A stretch of 64,000 nucleotides of DNA from Planctomycetota bacterium (GTDB lineage Bacteria > Planctomycetota > UBA1135 > UBA2386): contig JACRLW010000004.1 of assembly GCA_016235155.1 (NCBI GenBank), forward strand, positions 1 to 64,000. The letters are read 5' to 3'. The notes under the pieces were generated by a model. It was not told the DNA's origin. It did not search any database and saw nothing but the letters and a program-made list of their open reading frames with translations. A program made the translations under genes and the position numbers. This document shows positions 51,948 to 59,783 of this stretch, one piece after another; within the stretch, counting starts at the first letter, position 1, and each line of letters opens with the position of its first letter.

Positions 51948-54773
51948 TCATCGATCGAGTAGCGCCTTGATCCGTTCCGCCACCGACTCGTCGGTGCCGT
52001 CGCGCGGCGCGGCGAGGTACACGTCGCCGCGCTGTTTCGCGTCGTCGAAGCGCCCGAGCCGGCGCAACGCGGTGACCTGGTAGAGCACCGCGAGTCCCGG
52101 ATCGCGGGTCGCCCGGCGTTGGCCGTCGGCGGCGAGTTCGAAGCAGCGCAGCGCCTCTTCGAGCGTCGCGGACTCGGGATCGCGCAGGAGCAGCGCCATG
52201 CCGAGCTGGAGGTTCGGCTCGCTGCGATCCGGGAAGAGTTCGAAGCAACCGCGAAGAACGCGTTCCGCCCCGCGCGCGTCGTTGGCGAGGAGCGCATCCT
52301 GTCCCGCGCGGAGGCGTCGCTGCCACTCCGTGTCCAGAAGGTTGCGAACCGCCTCGGTGTCGAAGCCCGTCGGAGCTTCCCTCGCGAAGCGGAGGAAGTA
52401 CGGCCAGGACTGGACGCGCGTCGACTCGTCGAGCCAGAGCTGCCAACCGAGGTCGCGCAGCGTCTCGACGAGGAGCTGCCGCACCTCCTTGTCGTCGGGC
52501 ATCGCCGAGCGCACCTGTTCGAGCAGGATCAGGGCGTCGGCGATCTGCTTCTTGCCGCGCAGGGCGACGGCGCGCACGAGTTGTCCCTGCGGATTGGTCG
52601 GGTCGAGCGTCTCGATGCGCTCCGCCAGGCGGGCGAGGACATCGGGCGAGGTGGTGTAGAGGTCGCGCACGCCGATTGCCGCGAGGACCGCGGCGAGCCC
52701 GGCCTGGATCTGCACGTCGTTCGGCCGGAGTTGGTGACAGGCCTCGTAGAGCGTGCGCGCGTCGTCGAGCTGGCCGAGCGCGCCGAGCGCGAGGGCGCGA
52801 CGGAAGAGCAGCGGCGCGGCATTCGCTTCGCCGACGACGGCAGCGCCCTCGCGCGCGATCCGCTCGGCGGTCGCCGCGAGCCCGGCCTCGGCGAGGAACA
52901 GGTCGCAGCGCGCGAGCCAGGCCTCGCTCCGGCGCGGATCGACCTCGATCGCCTTGCGGAAGCTCGCCTCGGCTTCGAGCGAGCGCCCCGTCGCGCGCCG
53001 CCAGACGCCGCGCGTCCAGTGCACCTCGTAGAGCGACGGGTCCGCGCGCTCGGCGGCGTCGAGCAGCCGGTCCGCGGCGGCGACGCGCGGGTCCTTCGGA
53101 TCGACCGTGCCGTCCTTCTGCATCGCCTCCGCGTGCAGCAGCGACGCGGCGAACGCGAGGACGAACGGATGCTCGGGGGCGAGTTCGCGCGCCACTTCGT
53201 AGTGCCGCGTCGCGGCGGCGAAATCGTCGTTGCGACGCGCCGCGCGCGCCGCGACGAGATGCGCGCGCAGGCGTGTCTCGAACGCGCCGGGCTGGCGCGG
53301 GTCGACCTCGTCGGCGGCCTGCGCCGCGCGCACTGCGTACTCCAGAGCGCGCGGGAGTCGGCCGTCGCGCTCGGCGAGGTCGGCGAGGCTCGCCGCCGCG
53401 CGCCAGCGGTGCTGGGGATAACGCGCGACGTCGACGGCGCGCTCGAGCAGGTCCTCGACCTCTCGCAGCCCGGCGCCCGCTTCGGCGTCGCCGCGCGCTG
53501 CGCGCGCCGCGGCGAGATTGCCGAGCGCCGCCGCGTTCTCGCTGTCGCGCTGGAGGCTCGCGGTCCACAGGTTCTCGCTGGATTCGAACGCCGCGGCACG
53601 GTCGCGCGCGATCAGCACCAACGGAACAAGGGCGATCATCCCCGCCACCAGGCCGGCGCGAGGCAGGGCGACGAACGCGACGGCGAGTCCCGGAATCGCG
53701 AGGTGGAGGTAGCGGTCGGCCGCGGCGATCGACGTCGCGGGCCACGCGGTGTTGAAGGGCAAGAGCGCGATCGCGAACGCCGCGAGCCCGCCGGCGACGA
53801 GCGGCAGGCGCCGGCGCAACGCGACGATCGCCGTGAGCCACGCCGCGACGACGATCGATCCGGGGACGAGTGCGTTGCGGAAGGCCTCGATCGTCTTCAC
53901 CTCGGGGTAGAGCCCGTCGAGGTTCCCCGGCCAGAGCGCCGTCGTCACGTAGTGCAGCGCCGCGCCGGTGACCTGCGCGATGCGCCCGGTGAGTCCTCCG
54001 CCCCCGCTCATCGTCCCCGCGGCCGCGGCGAGCGCGGAATGATGGAGCGAGGCGACCGCCGCGATCGCGACGACGCAGAGCGCCGGCAGCCATCGCCCAG
54101 TCCCCCAGCGCCCGGTCCCCCAGCGCGCAGTCCCCCAGCGACCAGGCGCGAGGAACGCGACGCCGGCCGCGAACGGCGCCACGACGGCCGCCGTGCCCTT
54201 CGCGTACATCGCGAGCACCGTGAACAGCGCCGCCGTCGCCGCGGCGCGCCCCGTGCTCATCTCGCCGCGCGCATGACGCACGAGCACGAGCAGGGTCGCG
54301 ACGACGAAGTTGCCGGCGAGCAGATCTTTCTGACCCGACGCCCACACGACCGACTCGACCAGGGCCGGGTGCGCCGCGACCAGTGCGGCGACGACCACCG
54401 CCCTGCGCCGCGAGAGTCCGAGTTCGACGGCGAGCCGCGCGACCAGCACGACGAAGAGGAACTGCAGACCGAGCGCGAGAAGGTGCGGTCCGAGGGGGCC
54501 GGCGAAGACCTGGTTCTCGAGCCAGAACCAGGCGTGCGAGACCGGGAGGTACGCCTCCGCGATCGTGCGCGTCGGATCGAACACGCCGGCGAGTCCGGCG
54601 GCTGCGAGTTCCGAGCGCGGGCCGAAGAAGCGGTCGTCGTCGAAGTTGAGGAACTCGGCGCGGAGCGCGCTGCCGAGCACGGTCGCCGTGAACACGAAGA
54701 CGAGGAACAGGACGCCGAGTCGGCCGGGAACCGTCTTCGACGGTCTCGTCGCGGCGGTCGGCGTCGCTCTCAT
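51948..54773 (-). CDS. TMTC-like membrane glycosyltransferase with TPR domain
   Basis: 941 residues. About ten transmembrane helices (to about residue 410) carry a DD motif in the first periplasmic loop (FLNFDDDRFF at about 41-50), as in GT-C enzymes and TMTC protein O-mannosyltransferase-like proteins, with a YLPVSHAWFWLEN segment. From about residue 415 a TPR solenoid follows (ENAAALGNLAAARAA, DEVDPRQPGAFETRLRAH, VARELAPEHPFVL, KAIEVDPRRSEAWLARC, ACHQLRPNDVQIQAGLAAVL). It probably uses polyprenyl-phosphate sugar to modify secreted proteins (inference). A pentapeptide repeat of GRWGT type occurs between helices (54097-54141). It is the first gene of the operon ending at 49060. Confidence 0.82.
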   Translation of the reverse strand: MRATPTAATRPSKTVPGRLGVLFLVFVFTATVLGSALRAEFLNFDDDRFFGPRSELAAAGLAGVFDPTRTIAEAYLPVSHAWFWLENQVFAGPLGPHLLALGLQFLFVVLVARLAVELGLSRRRAVVVAALVAAHPALVESVVWASGQKDLLAGNFVVATLLVLVRHARGEMSTGRAAATAALFTVLAMYAKGTAAVVAPFAAGVAFLAPGRWGTARWGTGRWGTGRWLPALCVVAIAAVASLHHSALAAAAGTMSGGGGLTGRIAQVTGAALHYVTTALWPGNLDGLYPEVKTIEAFRNALVPGSIVVAAWLTAIVALRRRLPLVAGGLAAFAIALLPFNTAWPATSIAAADRYLHLAIPGLAVAFVALPRAGLVAGMIALVPLVLIARDRAAAFESSENLWTASLQRDSENAAALGNLAAARAARGDAEAGAGLREVEDLLERAVDVARYPQHRWRAAASLADLAERDGRLPRALEYAVRAAQAADEVDPRQPGAFETRLRAHLVAARAARRNDDFAAATRHYEVARELAPEHPFVLAFAASLLHAEAMQKDGTVDPKDPRVAAADRLLDAAERADPSLYEVHWTRGVWRRATGRSLEAEASFRKAIEVDPRRSEAWLARCDLFLAEAGLAATAERIAREGAAVVGEANAAPLLFRRALALGALGQLDDARTLYEACHQLRPNDVQIQAGLAAVLAAIGVRDLYTTSPDVLARLAERIETLDPTNPQGQLVRAVALRGKKQIADALILLEQVRSAMPDDKEVRQLLVETLRDLGWQLWLDESTRVQSWPYFLRFAREAPTGFDTEAVRNLLDTEWQRRLRAGQDALLANDARGAERVLRGCFELFPDRSEPNLQLGMALLLRDPESATLEEALRCFELAADGQRRATRDPGLAVLYQVTALRRLGRFDDAKQRGDVYLAAPRDGTDESVAERIKALLDR
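54097..54141 (-). repeat. Three-copy 15-bp tandem repeat coding (G/A)RWGT
   Basis: Three imperfect copies of a 15-bp unit (plus-strand core tcccccagcg) encode GRWGT-ARWGT-GRWGT-GRW in a loop between transmembrane helices of the TMTC-like protein. Whole-unit gain or loss keeps the frame. Confidence 0.8.
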
Positions 54774-54801
54774 CGGCCCTTGTCTCCCGCTCTGTTTCTC
54801 G

Positions 54802-54829
54802 TTGACTGACCCGCGCGGCGGGGTACGCG
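54802..54829 (+). promoter_or_regulatory. Candidate promoter for the DUF481 gene
   Basis: ttgact at 54802-54807, 16 bases, then tacgcg at 54824-54829; the ATG is at 54900. The -35 matches 5 of 6 consensus bases, the -10 is weak. It sits in the divergent spacer with the TMTC-like gene. Confidence 0.35.
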
Positions 54830-54899
54830 TCGCGCTCCTTTATCCGTACCGGACCCGAAAGTCCCGGTCCCTCGACCCCGCCCCGCCCGCCTCGTCGCG

Positions 54900-55913
54900 A
54901 TGTCCACCTTCAGAAGCTTCGTGCTCCCCGTCCTGCTCGCCCTGTCCGCCGCCGGCGGGCTCGCCCGCGCCCAGGACTCCGTCACCCTGGTCAACGGCGA
55001 TCGCCTGTCGGGCAAGATCGCGTCGATCACCGCCGGCGGCGTCGTCATCGACACGCCTGCCGCGGGCACCGTCACCGTGAAGGTCGATCAGCTCGCCGGC
55101 ATCACGACCGCCGGCCCGCTCCGCTTCGCGACCGCCTCGGGCGACCGCTTCGAGGCGACGGTCACCGGGGTGAAGGACGGCCAGCTCACCGTGAGCGGCG
55201 CTTCGGGCTCGCGCACCGTCACGGCGGCGGACCTCGTCGAATGGAAGCCGGAGGAGTCGTGGACCGGCTCGATCACGGCCGGCCTCGCGCTCACGTCCGG
55301 CAACACCGACCGGCGCAACGCGAACGCGGCGGCCGAAGTCATCCGTCGCACCGAGGACACCCGCCTCACCGTGCGCGGCACCTGGGACTACGGCGAGGAC
55401 AAGGCGACCGGGGCCTGGGTGCTCACGCAACGCCGCGTGTTCGGCAGCGGCAAGTACGACTGGTTCTTCAGCAAGAAGACCTATCTCTACGGACAGGTCA
55501 CCGGCGAGTACGACAAGTTCGCCGACCTCGACCTGCGCCTCACCGCCGGCGGCGGCCTGGGATACCAGCTCTACGAGGATGCGGACTTCGCGCTGCAGTG
55601 CGAGGCGGGTCTCACCTACTTCGACGAGAACCGGATCACCGGCGTCGACGACGAGTACCTCGCGGCCCGCGCCGCCTACCGCGCGCGCTGGACGATCAAC
55701 GACAAGGTCACCTTGCTCCAGGACGGCGAGTTCTACCCCAGCGTCGAGGACGTCGCGGACTTCTACGCGCGCGTCGACACGCGCGTCCGCGCGTCGCTGA
55801 CGAGCGCGATGTTCGCGCAGTTGCAGTGGATCCTCGACTACGACAACACGCCGGCCACCGGCTTCGACCGCCAGGATCACCGCATCCTCGCCTCGGTCGG
55901 CTGGTCGTTCTGA
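54900..55913 (+). CDS. DUF481 outer-membrane barrel with N-terminal LSm-like domain
   Basis: 337 residues. Signal peptide ends ALSAAGGLARAQ. A first domain with SVTLVNGDRLSGKIASITAGGVVID (about 26-110) resembles the LSm-like strand pattern found in planctomycete exported proteins and in 62720-63865 (TITTRDGRRLRAVEV). The DUF481 barrel follows (SITAGLALTSGNTDRRNANAAAEVIRR, WVLTQRRVFGSG, RLTAGGGLGYQLY), ending in WSF, a C-terminal Phe typical of barrel assembly. Function unknown; DUF481 proteins are found in diderm outer membranes. It is followed 17 bases later by the glycosylase gene with its own SD (ggagg at 55919-55923). Confidence 0.87.
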   Translation: MSTFRSFVLPVLLALSAAGGLARAQDSVTLVNGDRLSGKIASITAGGVVIDTPAAGTVTVKVDQLAGITTAGPLRFATASGDRFEATVTGVKDGQLTVSGASGSRTVTAADLVEWKPEESWTGSITAGLALTSGNTDRRNANAAAEVIRRTEDTRLTVRGTWDYGEDKATGAWVLTQRRVFGSGKYDWFFSKKTYLYGQVTGEYDKFADLDLRLTAGGGLGYQLYEDADFALQCEAGLTYFDENRITGVDDEYLAARAAYRARWTINDKVTLLQDGEFYPSVEDVADFYARVDTRVRASLTSAMFAQLQWILDYDNTPATGFDRQDHRILASVGWSF

Positions 55914-55929
55914 TCACCGGAGGATCCCG

Positions 55930-56745
55930 ATGGACGTCCACCGCTCGCTGCTGCACTGGTTGAAGCACGCGGCGGACGCCTACGGCGACGACCTGCCCGT
56001 CGCGGCGCGGACGCCGCGCGCGCCGGTCGCGCGAGCCGCTGTCGTGCCAGCCGCTGTCGTGCCGGAGCTCGTCGCGCCGGCGCCGCGCAAGCCGGTGCCG
56101 ACTCCTGCCGTCGCCGCGTCGCCCGCCGTACCCACCCCGCCCGCGCTGCCGCCGATCGAACTGCCCGACGGACTCGACGAGTTGCGTGACCTGGTCCTGA
56201 GCTGCCGGCGTTGCCGCCTGCACGAGGGTCGCACGACGGTCGTCTTCGGCGAGGGCGATCCGCGGGCGCGCGTGATGTTCGTCGGCGAGGCGCCGGGGGC
56301 ACGCGAGGACGAGACCGGTCGCCCCTTCGTCGGCGCCGCGGGCCAACTCCTCACCAAGATCATCGAGAAGGCGGTCGGCGTCCCGCGTGCGTCGGTCTAC
56401 ATCGCGAACGTCAACAAGTGCCGGCCGCCGAACAACCGCAATCCCGAGCCGGACGAGGTCGCAGCCTGCCTGCCCTATCTGCGCCAGCAGATCCGCGCGA
56501 TCCGGCCCGCGGTGATCGTCGCCCTCGGCCGCGTCGCCGCGCACAACCTGCTCGGCACCACGCTGTCGATGAGCCAGCTCCGCACGATGGACCTGAGCTA
56601 CGAGGGCATTCCGGTCGTCGCGACCTGGCACCCTGCCTACCTGCTGCGCCAGCCCGAGGCCAAGCGCGACACCTGGGAGGACATCAAGCGGGTGAACCGC
56701 CTGCTCGGGCGCCCGGAGATCCCGCCGTCGAACGCCGCGCGATGA
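55930..56745 (+). CDS. Uracil-DNA glycosylase, family 4 (Fe-S)
   Basis: 271 residues. Removes uracil from DNA. Fe-S ligands are Cys92 and Cys95 (CRRC), Cys164 (NKC) and Cys180 (AAC), a C-x2-C ... C-x15-C pattern. Motif A is GEAPGAREDETGRPFVG at about 119-135, and the C-terminal motif is TWHPAYLLR at about 234. A Pro/Ala-rich N-terminal extension of about 80 residues (VARAAVVPAAVVPELVAP) is longer than in most members. SD ggagg lies 6 bases before the ATG. It follows the DUF481 gene on the same strand. Confidence 0.94.
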   Translation: MDVHRSLLHWLKHAADAYGDDLPVAARTPRAPVARAAVVPAAVVPELVAPAPRKPVPTPAVAASPAVPTPPALPPIELPDGLDELRDLVLSCRRCRLHEGRTTVVFGEGDPRARVMFVGEAPGAREDETGRPFVGAAGQLLTKIIEKAVGVPRASVYIANVNKCRPPNNRNPEPDEVAACLPYLRQQIRAIRPAVIVALGRVAAHNLLGTTLSMSQLRTMDLSYEGIPVVATWHPAYLLRQPEAKRDTWEDIKRVNRLLGRPEIPPSNAAR

Positions 56746-56780
56746 GCCGCGGGCTGCGTCGATCGTGGCCGTCCTTCGCC

Positions 56781-56809
56781 TTGACCCTGCTTCTCGCGCT
56801 GGCTACCGT
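56781..56809 (+). promoter_or_regulatory. Candidate promoter for the secretin gene
   Basis: ttgacc (56781-56786), a 17-base spacer, and taccgt (56804-56809). The spacing and the -35 fit a housekeeping-type promoter, with a weak -10. It lies about 109 bases before the ATG at 56918 and after the glycosylase stop. Confidence 0.45.
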
Positions 56810-56917
56810 CCGCCCCCTCTTCCCCGTCCGGAAGCAGTGCTCAGGCTCCCCCTCGCCCGTGCACACCGACCCCTCCGGCTTCGCCCCGCCGTCTCGAGTT
56901 TCCGTCCAGGAATCGGC

Positions 56918-59548
56918 ATGAAGATGGTCCGATCGATGCTTCTTCGCGGCCTGTCCCTCTCGGCTGCAGCCCTGCTGTTCTCGTGTTCTGGAACGCAGGG
57001 CAACGACCCTGGCGCCGGTCCCGAGTCAAGCGGCGGCAACGCTCCCGACCCAACGACTCCGGCAGTGCGAACCCAGGATCCGGTTCCGCAGCGCCCGCAG
57101 GACGTCCCGGCCTCCGTCGACCAGGAGCGCAAGGCGTTCCTCGTCAAGGACGGGATCGACCGTGCGCGCCGTGCGCTCGAGTACCGGCTCTACGCCGACG
57201 CGCTGCGTGAGGCGGCCTCGGTGCGCGAACTCGACCCGACCAACGAGGAGGCCCTGAACATCCTGCTCGCGGCGTCCGAGATCCTCGGCGACGAGACCGC
57301 GCGCGTCGCGCGCGGCTTCGAGAGCAAGGTGCTCGAGGCGCGGGTCGCGCTGGAGCGCACGCGCTTCCAGGTCCGGCAGCTCGCGCAACAGGCCGACGCC
57401 GAACTCGAGATGGGTCGCTTCCAGGAGGCGATCGCGAACTACTGGACCGCGGTGCGGATGCTCGAACTGAGCCCGCTCGCGTCCCCCGGCTCCGAGCTCG
57501 AGCAGGAGCTCAAGCGCAAGCACGAGCTCGCCCAGCAGCGCTTCGCCGAGTCGATGCAAGCCGAACAGCAGGCCGAACGCGACCGCAGCCGGGCGCAACT
57601 CGACGAGGCCGAGCGTCGCAAGCGGCTCGAACGCGACCAGCGGGTCGCGAGGCTGCTCGTCCAGGCCAACCGCGACTTCCAGAACGGCCACTTCGGCTCG
57701 GCTGAGTCGGCGCTGTCCCAGGCCGCCCAGCTCGATCCGAACAACGGCGAAGTCAACGCACTCCACGATCTCGCCGCGCGAGCGCACCACGAGAACAAGA
57801 TCGAGGTCGCCCGCCAGCGCTGGAAGGAGCAGTGGGTCGAGACCTTCGACGAGTTGAACCGCTCCCTGCTGCCTCAGACCGACACGATCGCCTTCGACAT
57901 GCAGCGTTGGGCCGAGGTGAGCGTCCGCAAGCCGATCGAGTTCACGCCGGAGGAGTCGTTCGAGGCGCCGGAGGACAAGGCTGTGATGCAGGTCCTCGAC
58001 GCGACGAGCATCGAGCACCACTTCACGACGGCGACCCTCGCCGACTGGTCCCGCCACTACGCCGACGCGACGGGTGTGAACTTCGTCGTCGCCCGCTCCG
58101 CCACCGAACTCGGCGAGGAAGCGACCACGCTGAACGACCTGCACCTGCCGAACATGAGCGTCGGCAAGGCGCTCAACGTGATTGCAGCCCAGACCGGCGT
58201 GAAGTGGCACGTGCGCGATGGCGTGGTCGAGCTCGTCTCGGCCGCGACCCCCACCGGCCGCGCCTACCTCAAGCCCTACGAGGTCCGCGACATCGTCCAG
58301 GGCGTCCGCAGCCAGCCGGGTCCGACGCTCAAGCTGGTCGCCCCGGGTTCGGACGAGGGCTTCGGCGCGACGGACGAGGAAGACCCTGCGCCGAGCGTCG
58401 TCGACGACGGCACGCTCACCCGCCTCATCCAGGAGAACATCGCGCCGGAGAGTTGGACCGAGGGCAACTCGATCAACTTCGAGTCGGGCGTCCTGTTGGT
58501 GCGCAACGTGAAGGACGTCCACCAGGCGATCGATCGCCTGCTCTCGCAGTTGCGCCAGGCGGTCGGCATCCAGGTCGACATCGAGGCGCGCTTCCTCAAG
58601 GTCGAGGACAGCTTCCTCGAAGACATCGGGGTCGACTTCCGCGGTCTCGGCGACCAGTCGTCGGAAGGCCGCGCGGGTCGCGGACTCGAGCGGAACAACC
58701 GCAGCAACCTGCGCTTCGACGACTTCGGCCGTCCGGAGCAGATCAACGCGGCCGCGCCCGGCCAGATCGGTTCCGGCACGGAGCCCGGCGCCTTCTACGA
58801 CGACGGCGGTGACGGCGACATCATGGGCCGCACCGAGAACCTCTACGACCGCGCGCTCGGCGGTCGTCCGGGCGGCCTCGACAACTCGGGCGGCCTCGCG
58901 CTCCAGTACGCCTACCTCGACGACACCGAGCTGCAGTTGATCCTGCGCGCGGTCGCGAAGCAGGAGCGCAGCGAGGAGATCGTCGCGCCGCGCTTGCTGG
59001 TCTACAACAACACGCGCGCCCACATGCAGGCGCTCCGCTCGACGTCGTACATCAGCGACTTCGGCGTCGAGATCGCCCAGGCCGCCGCAGTGGCGAACCC
59101 GGTCGTCGGCGTGGTGCGCGACGGCGTGGTGCTCGACGTGCGCCCGGTGGTCTCCGCCGATCGCCGCTTCATCACGATGGAACTGCGCCCGACCGTGATG
59201 TCGCTGCAGTTCCCGATCCCGACCTTCACGACGACGCTCGGCGCCGGCCAGCCGGTTTCGATCCAGCTCCCGGTCACGAACCTGCAGAGCGTCCGCACGA
59301 CGGTGACGATGCCCGACGGCGGTTCGATCCTGCTCGGCGGCATGAAGCTGGCCGAGCGGCAGAACCAGGTCTCGGGCGTGCCGATCCTCCAGGACCTCCC
59401 GGGCCTCTCGCTGCTCTTCAGCCGCAAGGGCAACTATGTGCTCGATCGCAAGATCATCATCCTGATCCGCGCGCGGATCGTGATGACCGAAGAGCACGAG
59501 CCGGCCGCGCTGCCGGACGCCCTCGAGACCCTGCTGACGAATCGCTGA
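56918..59548 (+). CDS. Lipidated secretin with N-terminal TPR domain
   Basis: 876 residues from ATG 56918. The leader ends AALLFSCS, a lipobox-like Cys. A Gly/Pro linker precedes TPR-like helices and a charged coiled coil (about 65-310: ALEYRLYADALREAASVRELDPTN; MQAEQQAERDRSRAQLDEAERRK). An STN/N0-like domain (MSVGKALNVIAAQTGVKWHV) is at about 420, a linker, then the secretin pore: VDIEARFLKVEDSFLEDIGVDF, VAPRLLVYNNTRAHM, VVLDVRPVVSADRRFITMEL, PDGGSILLGGMKLAERQ, GVPILQDLPGLSLLFSRK. It forms a multimeric outer-membrane channel. The remaining type II or IV pilus components are absent, so its system is unassigned; the adjacent TPR proteins may be partners. Confidence 0.9.
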   Translation: MKMVRSMLLRGLSLSAAALLFSCSGTQGNDPGAGPESSGGNAPDPTTPAVRTQDPVPQRPQDVPASVDQERKAFLVKDGIDRARRALEYRLYADALREAASVRELDPTNEEALNILLAASEILGDETARVARGFESKVLEARVALERTRFQVRQLAQQADAELEMGRFQEAIANYWTAVRMLELSPLASPGSELEQELKRKHELAQQRFAESMQAEQQAERDRSRAQLDEAERRKRLERDQRVARLLVQANRDFQNGHFGSAESALSQAAQLDPNNGEVNALHDLAARAHHENKIEVARQRWKEQWVETFDELNRSLLPQTDTIAFDMQRWAEVSVRKPIEFTPEESFEAPEDKAVMQVLDATSIEHHFTTATLADWSRHYADATGVNFVVARSATELGEEATTLNDLHLPNMSVGKALNVIAAQTGVKWHVRDGVVELVSAATPTGRAYLKPYEVRDIVQGVRSQPGPTLKLVAPGSDEGFGATDEEDPAPSVVDDGTLTRLIQENIAPESWTEGNSINFESGVLLVRNVKDVHQAIDRLLSQLRQAVGIQVDIEARFLKVEDSFLEDIGVDFRGLGDQSSEGRAGRGLERNNRSNLRFDDFGRPEQINAAAPGQIGSGTEPGAFYDDGGDGDIMGRTENLYDRALGGRPGGLDNSGGLALQYAYLDDTELQLILRAVAKQERSEEIVAPRLLVYNNTRAHMQALRSTSYISDFGVEIAQAAAVANPVVGVVRDGVVLDVRPVVSADRRFITMELRPTVMSLQFPIPTFTTTLGAGQPVSIQLPVTNLQSVRTTVTMPDGGSILLGGMKLAERQNQVSGVPILQDLPGLSLLFSRKGNYVLDRKIIILIRARIVMTEEHEPAALPDALETLLTNR

Positions 59549-59566
59549 GCCGTTCGTCCGCTTCCC

Positions 59567-59605
59567 CGACGGCCGCGCCTGCGAACCGAGCACGCGCGGC
59601 CGTCG
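59567..59605 (+). terminator. Strong 12-bp hairpin after the secretin gene
   Basis: Perfect 12-bp stem, cgacggccgcgc (59567-59578) with gcgcggccgtcg (59594-59605), loop 15 bases, beginning 19 bases after the stop. No T-run follows. It may terminate or protect the transcript 3' end. Confidence 0.55.
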
Positions 59606-59667
59606 TCACGTCGGGAGAGCGGGTACGAACGCGCTGCGGTCACACCCGCGCCGCGGCTACGTCCTGC

Positions 59668-59696
59668 TCGAACCGCTCCCTATACTCCGCCGTTCC
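59668..59696 (+). promoter_or_regulatory. Candidate promoter for the 59784 TPR gene
   Basis: tatact at 59691-59696 matches the -10 consensus at 5 of 6 positions. The -35, 17 bases upstream at 59668-59673 (tcgaac), is poor. The start codon is at 59784. Confidence 0.4.
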
Positions 59697-59783
59697 CTCG
59701 TCGCGGTCCGCACCCCTCGGCCCGCATCTCGTCCCGTCTTCGCGCGCGGGCGCGCGCGATCGCTGAACCATCCGCCCCGGCCG

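Noticed and set aside
57026-59593. 855-codon minus-strand frame opposite the secretin
   Set aside because: The secretin on the plus strand has full domain evidence; this is its shadow.
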